Shown: positions 1 through 8,350, counted from the first letter of the stretch. The stretch is DNA of 64,000 nt from Chitinophagaceae bacterium (GCA_004028795.1 SAIW01000007.1:186001-250000), one strand, 5' to 3'. Notes: generated from the letters alone by a model not told the origin. Program-made: numbers and translations.

Positions 1-197
1 AAGATTTAATGAAACTGATAAGTAATTTGCCCGATGGATACCGCATTGTATTTAACATGAATGTAATTGAAGGATACAGCCATGAAGAAATTGCTAACAT
101 GTTAAGCATTCAACCCAGTACCAGCAGAAGCCAGTTAGTGAAAGCAAGAAAAATGCTGCAACAGCAAATTGTGGAACTTCAAAAAATTGCAGTGTAA
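1..197 (+). CDS. RNA polymerase sigma-70 family (ECF-type) factor, C-terminal end, partial
   Basis: Only the last ~65 residues are in the window. The frame is open to the left edge (first full codon at base 3), so the apparent ATG at base 9 is internal. What remains is a sigma region 4: 'LPDGYRIVFNM' followed by the helix-turn-helix 'GYSHEEIANML...PSTSRSQLVKARKML', which in ECF factors binds the -35 element. Its TAA stop shares one base with the ATG of the next gene, so the two are translationally coupled. That neighbour has a cytoplasmic head and one membrane span, so it may sense for or restrain this factor; this is inference, since no known anti-sigma domain is recognised in it. Confidence 0.9.
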   Translation, partial: DLMKLISNLPDGYRIVFNMNVIEGYSHEEIANMLSIQPSTSRSQLVKARKMLQQQIVELQKIAV

Positions 198-1960
198 TGA
201 GTGAACATTTACTTGATAATATTTTTAACGACAAATTATTAAAGCACACATCGCCTGTGCCTGATGGTTTGTTTGATAAAATTATTACCGAAGTAAATTT
301 AGACAATGCAGTAAAAAATAAACTCACCAATCATAGCTCTGTTGTTTCTCCTGCCTTATTTGATAAGGTCACAGATAATTTAACAGTTGATAGTTTTATT
401 AAACATCGCTTAGAAAATTATGCATCTGCAGTGCCCGCAGGTTTGTTTGATAAAATTACCAACGAGAGAACTGTTGATGCTCATGTAAAAGAACAATTAG
501 AAAACTATGAATCTCCTGTAAGCGAAGAAGTGTGGGAAAAAATTGAAGAGGATGAAGACAGAAAAAGGCGAATTGTTTGGTGGTTATTTAATGAAAGATT
601 TAGATGGGTTGCTGCTGCTTGTTTGCTTGCTTTATTTGCAGGTGCAGTGTATGTTTCAATAAATAAGAATAATAAAATTGATGCAGGTGTAGAAGAGGCA
701 AGTAAATCATTTAATAAGCAACCAAAGCAAAACTCTTCAAACAATAATTCTTCCGGTAATTCATCAGCTACTGATAAAAATTCTCCTCAGAATAATAATG
801 ATATAACTATCAACCGGAATCAATCAACTGATAATAACAGTGATAACAACAATCAACTTCAATCACCACAAAACAATCAAGTCATAGCTCCTTCAGTTGA
901 TAGTCGTTCAACATCTTCAATAAATAAAAACTTTGCTTTCAACTTAAAGGGAAGCAGTAAAACAAACTCAAAAAATTACGGCAATATTTCTAATAATTCT
1001 TTTACAACGATTGGTGCAAACAATACATCAGATAATAAAAATGAATCTGTAAATAAATCCGATTTATTAAACAATACTGCTACTGATAATAATGATGAAC
1101 TGAACAAGAAAAGAATTTTGCCAAACGACTTATTGAAGTTGGAAAATTTGCAATCACTATATGCAATTCGCAGTTTAATGAATAATAAATCAGCCGGTGT
1201 AAATATTATCGGTTGCCCTAATGGTTCTTATGCTGATTGGTTTATAGAAGTTTACGGTTCTGCCGACTATACAATGAAGTCTGTTCTTTCTTATGGTTTA
1301 AGTTCCACTTACCTTCAGAAAAAAGATAGCAGTGAAAAAATGTTGATGGGTTATACTGCGGGTTTAAGAATAACCAAAAGAATTAATGACAGGCTTTTAT
1401 TAAAAGCAGGTTTGCAGTATTCTCAAATTAATGAGCGGTTTGCTTTAAGAACAGAAAACGAACGCAAAACAACAACAGTTATTGTAAGCAGAACAATTAC
1501 TCGTCCGCAAGGCGATACAACAATCAGCGATACAACTTCTGTAACAGAAATCGGTTATCGCATTCAAAAAAATATTAATCATTACAGAAGAATAGAATTG
1601 CCGTTAAGTGTTGGTTATGAGTTTGGAAGAGATGGAGATAAGTGGAGAGTAGGATTGAATGGCGGAGCTATTGTAAATCTTTCATCCTGGTATGAAGGGC
1701 AAACAATTGATACATCAAATAACGTTATTTCAATAAGTAATAAAGATGCAGGCGTTTACAAAAAAGCAGCCGGCATTAGTTTATTAGCAAGTGCAAGTAT
1801 TACAAGAAAAATTAATGATAATCTTGATGTGTTTGCTGAACCTTATTTGAGGTATGATTTATCAGGCATATCAAGCTCAGTTGGATATACGCAAAAGTTT
1901 AATACTGTAGGTATTTCATTTGGTGCAAGAATTAAATTAAATAATCGCAGGCAACGATAA
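197..1960 (+). CDS. Sigma-linked membrane protein: four 29-residue repeats, one TM span, Asn/Ser-rich linker, C-terminal beta-barrel-like domain
   Basis: 587 residues with four visible parts. Residues ~12-127 are four tandem 29-residue repeats whose landmark is GLFDK, at 25-28, 54-57 and 83-86 and degenerate (VWEK) at 112-115. Residues ~136-154 form a single hydrophobic span after a basic/aromatic stretch (RKRRIVWWLF). Residues ~160-320 are a low-complexity Asn/Ser/Asp-rich linker. From ~345 on, alternating polar/apolar strands ending in 'VGISFGARIKL' resemble Bacteroidota outer-membrane beta-barrel (PorT-like) domains. There is no cleavable signal peptide, so the repeats should be cytoplasmic and the C-terminus periplasmic or outer-membrane. 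It starts on the last base of the sigma factor stop. Function unknown; signalling between envelope and sigma factor is an inference. Confidence 0.8.
   Translation: MSEHLLDNIFNDKLLKHTSPVPDGLFDKIITEVNLDNAVKNKLTNHSSVVSPALFDKVTDNLTVDSFIKHRLENYASAVPAGLFDKITNERTVDAHVKEQLENYESPVSEEVWEKIEEDEDRKRRIVWWLFNERFRWVAAACLLALFAGAVYVSINKNNKIDAGVEEASKSFNKQPKQNSSNNNSSGNSSATDKNSPQNNNDITINRNQSTDNNSDNNNQLQSPQNNQVIAPSVDSRSTSSINKNFAFNLKGSSKTNSKNYGNISNNSFTTIGANNTSDNKNESVNKSDLLNNTATDNNDELNKKRILPNDLLKLENLQSLYAIRSLMNNKSAGVNIIGCPNGSYADWFIEVYGSADYTMKSVLSYGLSSTYLQKKDSSEKMLMGYTAGLRITKRINDRLLLKAGLQYSQINERFALRTENERKTTTVIVSRTITRPQGDTTISDTTSVTEIGYRIQKNINHYRRIELPLSVGYEFGRDGDKWRVGLNGGAIVNLSSWYEGQTIDTSNNVISISNKDAGVYKKAAGISLLASASITRKINDNLDVFAEPYLRYDLSGISSSVGYTQKFNTVGISFGARIKLNNRRQR
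230..577 (+). repeat. Four in-frame 87-bp (29-codon) repeats
   Basis: Translated units begin near residues 12, 41, 70 and 99 of the protein above. They share the pattern L-x-[NH]-[YH]-x-S-x-V-x-x-x-[LV]-[FW]-[DE]-K-[IV]. The period is exactly 29 residues with no gaps. The DNA of the units has diverged, so the duplication is old and held by protein selection. Confidence 0.85.
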
Positions 1961-1987
1961 TTTATAAGAGCATATCTAAGTGATAGA

Positions 1988-2968
1988 ATGAAAAAAGCAA
2001 TTACTATATTAACTCTGATTATTGCAATTGCTTCCTGTAAAAAAGAAGTGAGTGATGAGTTTCATGCTTATACGGGTCAGCAATTAAATGATACAGTATG
2101 GGTAACAACCGGAGCTTATTCTGCAATATGTGATACAATTAGTAACACATTAAATACCATCCCTTTTTATGTTGATTCTTTTTCCTGTTCATCCGGTACT
2201 GTAATGAAGCTGAAAGGTAATGGTGATGTTGTTGTAAGTATTCCGCCAATATGCGGTGCAACAGGTTTAGGAAACCCAAGCTCAGTAAAAATTGCAGTTG
2301 GTGTGTTAAGTAAGAAAGGAGATTTTATAAGAGCGTTATCTCACACTAAAAATATTGATAAGCCTTTAGAAGCATCATGCTGTTTTTATGTAAAGTTGAT
2401 GAATACTTATGGTCAGGAAATATTCATGCCACAAGGGGTTAATTATTCTATTGCATGGACTGATGCCGCAGCTACCAATAAGATGAGTTTTTACGAAGGA
2501 ATTGGTGTGAGGAATAATGATACATTAATTAATTGGTTGCCAAGTATTAACGGAAGAATCAATCAAACTTTTCAGGCAGGAAGTTCAACTTCAGTTAAAG
2601 GATATGAGATTTCAAGTAATGTAACAAGATGGATTGGCGGATTAAGATATATTGATACAACAGCAGGCACATCTTCTGTCAATATTTCTTTTTCGGCGTT
2701 AAATTTTACAAATAAAAACACCATTGCATATACTGTTTTAAAAGATACCAAAACAGTTATAAGAATGACAGCTGATAATGTGAACAAAATATTTTATTGC
2801 AATAAAGTTCCTAAAGGTGCCAACGCAACCATAGTAACAATTTCGTTGATTGATAATCAATTTTATTTAGGTATTAAAGAAGTAACAACAGGTTCTGTTA
2901 ATTACTTTAAAATTACTCCGGATAAAAAAACATTGAATGATATTCAAAGTTATTTAGATAACCTTTGA
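1988..2968 (+). CDS. Hypothetical lipoprotein
   Basis: 326 residues. The N-terminus is a lipoprotein signal (MKK..., hydrophobic core, lipobox AIASC with Cys17), followed by KKE, so the mature protein is probably membrane-anchored. The body contains several Cys residues ('YSAICD', 'SFSCSSG', 'PPICGATG', 'EASCCFY') and beta-rich sequence, but no domain was recognised. It lies 27 bp after the sigma-linked barrel gene, in the same direction, and is followed by a strong hairpin, so it probably ends that operon. It may be a partner or target of the sigma-linked system; this rests on position only. Confidence 0.75.
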   Translation: MKKAITILTLIIAIASCKKEVSDEFHAYTGQQLNDTVWVTTGAYSAICDTISNTLNTIPFYVDSFSCSSGTVMKLKGNGDVVVSIPPICGATGLGNPSSVKIAVGVLSKKGDFIRALSHTKNIDKPLEASCCFYVKLMNTYGQEIFMPQGVNYSIAWTDAAATNKMSFYEGIGVRNNDTLINWLPSINGRINQTFQAGSSTSVKGYEISSNVTRWIGGLRYIDTTAGTSSVNISFSALNFTNKNTIAYTVLKDTKTVIRMTADNVNKIFYCNKVPKGANATIVTISLIDNQFYLGIKEVTTGSVNYFKITPDKKTLNDIQSYLDNL

Positions 2969-2997
2969 GAAACCATTTATTATGTGTTTAACAGGAT

Positions 2998-3030
2998 AGA
3001 AGAACAATAATTTTATTGTTCTTCTTTTTT
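2998..3030 (+). terminator. Intrinsic terminator after the lipoprotein gene
   Basis: A perfect 13-bp stem (2998-3010 with 3013-3025, AGAAGAACAATAA against its complement) with a 2-nt gap is followed by a T-run to 3030. The right arm contains the last codons and stop of the convergent gene at 3013, so the two 3' ends overlap in this structure. Confidence 0.8.
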
Positions 3031-3984
3031 ATAATTAAATAGGGTAGCAGTAAAAATGGCTCTTTCTCTCTTCTTGAAAATAACATCCCAATTGCCTTTG
3101 TAGCGTAGTATTCTCGGTACAATTAAATCGCCAACTCTTTGCATTTCAACCTCCATGCTTACATCAAAATCATAAACACCGGCTTTATAGCTTAATGAGT
3201 AATTCCTGTATAAAACTTCCATTGTTTGCATATCAAACTTTGTAATCATTGCGTCAACAATTACATCATCTTTTTTACTGTTGCTTAAGTCTTCTTTTGG
3301 GGTAATAGAAAATACATAGCAAAGTATTCCGTTGTATTCTTCAATATCTAAACGATAGTCATAAACTTTCTTCGCATGTTCATCATACAAATCTAATTTA
3401 TCTCCAATAAAAGGAATACCGGGAATTTTTTTTCCGGGGTTGAAGAATAACATTTTCAACTGTTCTTTATGTTTACTAATACCGCCTGTGTTATTAGTTG
3501 AAATGCTTTTTCCTTTTACAATATTTGTTTCACCGCAAACAGATTCTTTTGTGAAAAATAAAGCAGCATACAGTTCTGCAGTCAGGTAATTATAGTTATG
3601 CTTGCTGTCGTAAAAATCTCCTGTTGTTTTTTCTTCCAGCACCTGCATTGTTCTGCAATTATTTTTTCTCTGTTGTTCTGTTTTGCTGAATAAAGAAGCC
3701 TTTATGCTTCCATCTTTATTCAACATTTTTATATCGTTATATGAAGTGTAATTTAAAATACGAAGGTTGCGGAAAGCTTTGTAAAAGCTGCTGTCTTCTT
3801 TGATTTGCTGTAATACTTTTTTATAATCGAAATTATTTTTTACTAACAATGTAGGTAAGGTTAGTTTGGTATTACCCTCATTAATAACAGTATCTTTTTT
3901 TTTATCGTATGAAGAAGTTACCTGTGAAAAAAGAATGACAGGTAATAAAAAAAGAAAAACTGAAATAATGAGTTGTCTTATCAT
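3013..3984 (-). CDS. Hypothetical exported protein
   Basis: 323 residues starting with a Sec signal peptide (MIRQ, then a hydrophobic run, LFSQ cleavage region near residue 20). The body is mixed alpha/beta with several basic and aromatic strands, including 'YNGILCYVFSITPKED' and 'VPRILRYKGNWDVIFKKRE', the latter reminiscent of periplasmic lipid- or lipoprotein-carrier-like sheets, but I cannot assign a family. The start codon overlaps the def stop by 4 nt (ATGA type), so it is the last gene of the trmH/ubiA/ruvX/def run and translationally coupled to def. An envelope role is likely from the signal peptide only. Confidence 0.75.
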   Translation of the reverse strand: MIRQLIISVFLFLLPVILFSQVTSSYDKKKDTVINEGNTKLTLPTLLVKNNFDYKKVLQQIKEDSSFYKAFRNLRILNYTSYNDIKMLNKDGSIKASLFSKTEQQRKNNCRTMQVLEEKTTGDFYDSKHNYNYLTAELYAALFFTKESVCGETNIVKGKSISTNNTGGISKHKEQLKMLFFNPGKKIPGIPFIGDKLDLYDEHAKKVYDYRLDIEEYNGILCYVFSITPKEDLSNSKKDDVIVDAMITKFDMQTMEVLYRNYSLSYKAGVYDFDVSMEVEMQRVGDLIVPRILRYKGNWDVIFKKRERAIFTATLFNYKKEEQ

Positions 3985-4559
3985 TTAGGGAAAGACATTT
4001 TATAATCAACCTTTGTTTTACCTTTTGAAATGTCTGACAATTTTCCTTGCAGCATTTTCTTTTTTAGAGGCTTTAAATAATCAATAAATAATTTTCCTTC
4101 AATATGGTCATACTCATGTTGAATAATTCTTCCTGTAATGCCGTTAAAAGTTTCTTTATGTTGAACAAAGTTTTCGTCTAAATATTCAACAGTTACATTT
4201 TGCGGGCGAAAAACATCTTCTCTTATTTTCGGAATACTTAAACATCCTTCATTATAGGGCCATTCTTCACCATTTAATTCAACTATTTGCGGATTAATAA
4301 ATATTTTTTTGGTACCCGGCTCATCAGCATATTTCCCTTTGTCTTCCTCTTCAATATTTTCAAAAATCTGAGCACTGTCAATAATAAATAAGCGTATACT
4401 TTTATTTACCTGCGGTGCTGCCAAACCTACGCCATTACTGGAATACATCGTTTCCCACATATTATCAATAATTTCTTTCAGGTTGGGATAATCAGCGGTA
4501 ATATCTTTTGCCTTCTTTCTTAAAATTTCTGTTCCGTAAGCTACAATCGGGTAAATCAT
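3981..4559 (-). CDS. def: Peptide deformylase
   Basis: 192 residues, normal length for the family. Removes the formyl group from the N-terminal methionine of new proteins in the cytoplasm. All three signature motifs are present: GVGLAAPQ (43-50), EGCLS (104-108, Cys106 a metal ligand) and HEYDH (148-152, the two His metal ligands and catalytic Glu149). A short insertion rich in acidic residues (~66-82) is common in Bacteroidota versions. It is followed with 4-nt overlap by an exported protein gene and preceded by ruvX about 60 bp upstream. Confidence 0.97.
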   Translation of the reverse strand: MIYPIVAYGTEILRKKAKDITADYPNLKEIIDNMWETMYSSNGVGLAAPQVNKSIRLFIIDSAQIFENIEEEDKGKYADEPGTKKIFINPQIVELNGEEWPYNEGCLSIPKIREDVFRPQNVTVEYLDENFVQHKETFNGITGRIIQHEYDHIEGKLFIDYLKPLKKKMLQGKLSDISKGKTKVDYKMSFPK

Positions 4560-4618
4560 TTATTGTTCATTAAACTGCAAATGTAATTGTTGAAAATTAA
4601 AAGAAGTGTAAACAATCA

Positions 4619-5029
4619 TCAGCGGTTTTGCAAATACTCCTGCAACATAATGGTAGCAGCAATTTGATCAACATTGCCTTTTTGTTGCCTTTGCTTTTTC
4701 TTCATGCCCATTTCAACCATTGCCCTGCTTGCCATTTTAGAGGTATAGCGTTCATCAATTTTTTTTATAGGAATAGAAGGAAAATTTTTCTGCAATTGTT
4801 TAATAGCTTGTTCAACTAAAGTAGTTGCATGTGTTGGCGTATCATCTAAATTTAATGGTTCACCGATTAAAATCAATTCAACTTCTTCAGATGAAAAATA
4901 TTTTTTTAAGAAATTAATTAACTCCTTTGTTTCAACAGTTATCAATGCAGTGGCAATAATCTGCAAAGGATCTGTAACAGCTAAGCCAGTTCTTTTTCCG
5001 CCAAAATCTATACAAAGTATTCTGCTCAT
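4619..5029 (-). CDS. ruvX: Putative pre-16S rRNA nuclease / Holliday junction resolvase-like (YqgF/RuvX)
   Basis: 136 residues from the start chosen at 5029 (MSRILCIDFGGKRTG), which matches the family's usual length; an in-frame ATG at 5050 would add seven residues that look like translated repeat DNA. The RNase H-like fold is marked by D-F-G-G-K-R-T-G near the N-terminus, 'KIDERYTSKMA' in the middle and 'KGNVDQIAA' near the end, carrying the acidic catalytic residues. In other bacteria the protein trims the 5' end of 16S rRNA and is placed in the resolvase superfamily. It lies between ubiA-like and def on the same strand. Confidence 0.95.
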   Translation of the reverse strand: MSRILCIDFGGKRTGLAVTDPLQIIATALITVETKELINFLKKYFSSEEVELILIGEPLNLDDTPTHATTLVEQAIKQLQKNFPSIPIKKIDERYTSKMASRAMVEMGMKKKQRQQKGNVDQIAATIMLQEYLQNR

Positions 5030-5047
5030 AGTCGATAGTCGAAAGTC
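5027..5047 (-). repeat. 7-bp tandem repeat (x3) running into the ruvX start codon
   Basis: Read on the minus strand the units are GACTTTC, GACTATC, GACTATG; the last three bases are the ruvX ATG. Upstream (5048-5096) lies more low-complexity sequence of the TATGGACTATTGTC type. There is no Shine-Dalgarno-like purine run. Confidence 0.8.
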
Positions 5048-5096
5048 CACTGTAATTAATAGCCATTTTCTATGGACTATTGTCTGTGGTCTATGG

Positions 5097-6023
5097 TCAT
5101 TTTAAAAATAAATCAGCAATAACCAACACTGCAAATACAACGCTGGCAATACCATTGGCTGTCATAAATGCAATATTCACTTTACTTAAGTCATCGGGTT
5201 TAACAATAGAATGTTGGTATAATAGCATTCCGATAAACACAACAATCCCCACCCAATACAACCAATGAAAACTTCCGTAGTAGCCTGCATAAACAACACA
5301 GGCTGCACTTAAAACATGCAATAGCTCTGAAACCCTTAAAGCTTTTGCTTTTCCCAATGCTGCGGGAATAGAATGCAACTTGTTTTCTTTATCAAATGCT
5401 TCATCCTGTAACGCATAAATAATATCAAAACCGCTTACCCAAAAAATAACAGCGAATGAAAATAATAATGGTAATACATCAAACTTGCCGGTAACTGCTA
5501 AATAAGCACCGATGGGAGCCAATGATAAACCAACACCCAACACCAAATGGCATAAAGCTGTAAAGCGTTTGGTATAACTATAAAATAAAATGACAAATAA
5601 GGCTACAGGCGATAAATAAAAACAAATACTGTTAATACAATAAGATGACAGAATGAAGATGACAGATGACAGTATTACAAAACGTAAAGCACTGTTAGCT
5701 GATATAATACCTTTAGGAATTTCTCTGATAGCCGTCCTCGGATTCTTAGCATCAAAGCTTCTGTCTAAATATCTGTTGAAAGCCATTGCTGCACTGCGTG
5801 CTGAAACCATGCAGATGAGAACGAGAATGAATTTTAATATAGGCATCCAAAATAAGAAATTTGTAACATCATAATCCCAGCCAATAGTCTTGTTAAGATT
5901 CCATTGACCTTTTCCCCAATAAGGAAATCGCATTCCCAAACAAAACCCAATTAATGCAAAAGGCATGGCAAAAATGGTATGAGAGAATTTTACTAAACTT
6001 AAATAATTTTTTACGGTACTCAT
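5097..6023 (-). CDS. UbiA family polyprenyltransferase (menaquinone-type, MqnP/UbiA-like)
   Basis: 308 residues, multi-spanning integral membrane protein. UbiA enzymes attach a polyprenyl chain to an aromatic ring during quinone synthesis. The two Asp-rich Mg/diphosphate sites are visible: N83-RYL-D87-RSF-D91 and D200...ALQ-D207-EAF-D211. The reading 'FSHTIFAMPFALIG' near the N-terminus is typical of 4-hydroxybenzoate polyprenyltransferase-like members; in menaquinone-only Bacteroidota such a gene often serves the futalosine route, which is inference here as no other mqn gene is in view. Residues ~118-127 (ILSSVIFILS) are encoded by a GATGACAG-type repeat inside a membrane segment. Confidence 0.88.
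   Translation of the reverse strand: MSTVKNYLSLVKFSHTIFAMPFALIGFCLGMRFPYWGKGQWNLNKTIGWDYDVTNFLFWMPILKFILVLICMVSARSAAMAFNRYLDRSFDAKNPRTAIREIPKGIISANSALRFVILSSVIFILSSYCINSICFYLSPVALFVILFYSYTKRFTALCHLVLGVGLSLAPIGAYLAVTGKFDVLPLLFSFAVIFWVSGFDIIYALQDEAFDKENKLHSIPAALGKAKALRVSELLHVLSAACVVYAGYYGSFHWLYWVGIVVFIGMLLYQHSIVKPDDLSKVNIAFMTANGIASVVFAVLVIADLFLK
5644..5672. repeat. GATGACAG short repeat inside the ubiA-like reading frame
   Basis: On the plus strand GATGACAGA (5644-5652) and GATGACAGATGACAG (5658-5672) stand close together. The same words occur in mutS at 10987-11054. In both genes one strand encodes 'LSSVI' without breaking the frame. Confidence 0.7.
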
Positions 6024-6048
6024 GTTTAATACTTAATGTCTAATACTT
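6021..6048 (-). repeat. 14-bp tandem duplication ending in the ubiA-like start codon
   Basis: On the minus strand two 14-mers, AAGTATTAGACATT and AAGTATTAAACATG, agree at 12 of 14 positions; the second one ends with the ATG start. The region further upstream (6049-6073) is also built from TAATGCTTAAA-like words. Confidence 0.8.
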
Positions 6049-6073
6049 GCAAAGTGCTTTAAGCATTAAGCTT

Positions 6074-6616
6074 TTAGCCTTCAGCATTTAATAATCTTGC
6101 TTCAAATAATTTCCATAATACAATACCCGCAGCCACAGAAATGTTTAACGAATGTTTCATTCCTTCCTGAGGTATTTCTATACAACCATCACATATAGCA
6201 ATTACTTCACTATCTACACCTTCTACTTCATTCCCGAAAACAACAGCCAATGGCTGATAATTGTTGGCAGTAAATTTTTCTAACGAAATACTATTATCTG
6301 TTTGTTCAACTGCAAATAAACTGTATCCTTTTTGTTTTAATGCTATAACAGCATCTTTCGTGGTATCAAAATAAAACCAGTCAACTGTTTCTGTTGCTCC
6401 TAATGCAGTTTTATTAATATCTCTGTGCGGAGGTTGGGGTGTAAAGCCACATAGACAAATAGCTTCAATTAAAAAGGCATCACTTGTTCTGAATACACTG
6501 CCCACATTATGCATACTGCGAATATTATCTAACACCACCACAACGGGTGTTTTAGCAGCCTCTTTAAATTCATCTACCGATTTACGACCTAATTCATCCA
6601 TGCTCAGTTTTCGCAT
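6074..6616 (-). CDS. SpoU/TrmH family RNA methyltransferase
   Basis: 180 residues. SpoU enzymes 2'-O-methylate tRNA or rRNA using S-adenosylmethionine held in a trefoil knot. Motif 1 is 'NIRSMHNVGSVFRTSDAF' (N...G..FRT), motif 2 'VVFGNEVEGV' and motif 3 'EIPQEGMKHSLNISVAAG'. The protein lacks the N-terminal L30e-like domain of rRNA methylases, so it is TrmH/TrmL-like in length; the target base cannot be told from sequence. It is the first gene of the minus-strand run to 3013 and is divergent from the M28 peptidase gene, with ~110 bp between them. Confidence 0.93.
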   Translation of the reverse strand: MRKLSMDELGRKSVDEFKEAAKTPVVVVLDNIRSMHNVGSVFRTSDAFLIEAICLCGFTPQPPHRDINKTALGATETVDWFYFDTTKDAVIALKQKGYSLFAVEQTDNSISLEKFTANNYQPLAVVFGNEVEGVDSEVIAICDGCIEIPQEGMKHSLNISVAAGIVLWKLFEARLLNAEG

Positions 6617-6724
6617 GTTGCAAAGGTAGATGGCTGTTGAGCTTATTCAAAAATCATTTAACCGATTTTATTTGTTCTCCCTTATTCTTTTTTTATCTTT
6701 CAACACATACAAAACCAAAACACA

Positions 6725-8350
6725 ATGAGAAAATTTATTTTGAGTTCAGTAATTGCTATTCCTTTTTTATTGCAGGCACAAACTGAAAAAGTGGATGTTG
6801 CCATGATGCAGAAAATTAAAGAGGAAGGTATGAACCATTCTAAAGTAATGGACATTGCCTATCACTTAACAGATGGCAGCGGTAACAGGCTTACCAACTC
6901 TTCCGGTTTTTTTCGTGCAGCGAATTATGCTAAAGAAACTTTAGCCGGTTGGGGATTGAAAAATGCAGCTATTGATCCTTGGGGTGAATTTGGTAAAGGT
7001 TGGGATTTAGAAAAAAGTTATCTGGCCATTATAGCCCCTTATTATAAACCATTAACTGCTTACCCTAAAGCATGGTGTGCCGGAACAAACGGAATGAAGA
7101 CCGCAGAAGTATTGGTAATTACGGTAAAAGATTCAACTGAATTAGAAAAATATAAAGGTAAACTGAAAGGTAAAATTTTAATTATGGATGCACCGGTTGC
7201 ATACAAATTAAGTTTTAAAGCAGATGCTTCAAGATATACGGATGCTGAATTAGATACTATGGAAATGACAAAGCCGGGCGGAGGCCGTGGCGGATTTCAA
7301 CCACCAAATCCGAACGATACTGCTGCTGTGAGAAGATTCAGAGAGACTCAACAACGCCGTGGTGGCGGCTTTGGCGGTACTCAGCGTACATTGGCTATCT
7401 TAAAAGAAATGGCAGTAAAAGAAGGTGCTGTTGCTATTTTAAGTGTAGGAGCAAAAAATCATGATGGAACTTTGTTTACACAAGGTGGCGGTGGTTATAA
7501 AGGAACAGACCCTGAAAATTTCTTAGACATAATGTTGGGTATTGAAGATTATAACAGTATTCTACGTTTAGCTAAAGCTGGAACACCTGTTAAATTTGAT
7601 GTTGATGTGAAGACAAAATTTCTAACTAAAGATTTGCAAGGGTATAATGTTATTGCAGAAATTCCGGGTACAGACCCATTGTTAAAAGATGAAGTGGTGA
7701 TGATTGGCGGACACTTAGATAGCTGGCATACAGGTACCGGAGCAACAGATAATGCAGCAGGTTGCAGTGTTATGATGGAAGCTCTGAGGGTATTAAAAAC
7801 ATTAGGCATTCAGCCGAGAAGAACTATACGAATCGGTTTGTGGAGTGGTGAAGAAGAAGGTTTATTAGGCTCCCGAGGCTATGTTAAAAAAACATTTGGT
7901 TATGCTGATACCAGCGAAGCAAGCGGTTATAAATTGTTACCTGCTCACGAAAAATTTTCTTCTTATTTTAATATAGATAACGGTACGGGAAAAATTCGCG
8001 GTATTTATTTACAGGGCAATGAAGCCTGCAGAGATATTTTTAAACAATGGTTTGCACCTTTAAAAGATATAACCAATGGTGCAGTAACTATCAGTAATAC
8101 GGGTGGTACAGACCATCAATCGTTTGACGGTATTGGCTTACCGGGTTTTCAGTTTATTCAGGATGAAATGGAATATAACAACAGAACACACCATAGTAAT
8201 ATGGATGTGTACGACCATTTAAGTGAAGATGATTTAAAACAGATTGCTACTATTGTTGCTGCATTTGTATATGATGCTGCACAACGTGATGCTAAATTGC
8301 CAAGAAAAACTATAACTAAACCCGTGCAAGGTTTGAGAGGCGGCTTTTAA
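6725..8350 (+). CDS. Secreted M28 family metallopeptidase with PA-type insert
   Basis: 541 residues with a signal peptide (cleavage after LLQAQ, ~residue 19). M28 enzymes are di-zinc aminopeptidases. Predicted ligands: H330 and D332 (GGHLDSWH), bridging D342 (GATDNAAG), catalytic pair E376/E377 (SGEEEG), the Asp in 'FNIDNGTG' and the His in 'GGTDHQSFDG'. Residues ~100-300 precede the catalytic core and correspond to a protease-associated domain; inside it a Gly/Arg-rich loop (~182-225, with GGGRGGF and RRGGGFGG) is unusual, and the C-terminus ends GLRGGF. Probably digests peptides in the periplasm or outside. It stands alone, closed by a terminator. Confidence 0.93.
   Translation: MRKFILSSVIAIPFLLQAQTEKVDVAMMQKIKEEGMNHSKVMDIAYHLTDGSGNRLTNSSGFFRAANYAKETLAGWGLKNAAIDPWGEFGKGWDLEKSYLAIIAPYYKPLTAYPKAWCAGTNGMKTAEVLVITVKDSTELEKYKGKLKGKILIMDAPVAYKLSFKADASRYTDAELDTMEMTKPGGGRGGFQPPNPNDTAAVRRFRETQQRRGGGFGGTQRTLAILKEMAVKEGAVAILSVGAKNHDGTLFTQGGGGYKGTDPENFLDIMLGIEDYNSILRLAKAGTPVKFDVDVKTKFLTKDLQGYNVIAEIPGTDPLLKDEVVMIGGHLDSWHTGTGATDNAAGCSVMMEALRVLKTLGIQPRRTIRIGLWSGEEEGLLGSRGYVKKTFGYADTSEASGYKLLPAHEKFSSYFNIDNGTGKIRGIYLQGNEACRDIFKQWFAPLKDITNGAVTISNTGGTDHQSFDGIGLPGFQFIQDEMEYNNRTHHSNMDVYDHLSEDDLKQIATIVAAFVYDAAQRDAKLPRKTITKPVQGLRGGF

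Noticed and set aside
9-197. Complete 62-residue gene starting at the ATG at base 9
   Set aside because: The frame stays open to the left edge and the content is sigma region 4, so this is the tail of a larger gene.
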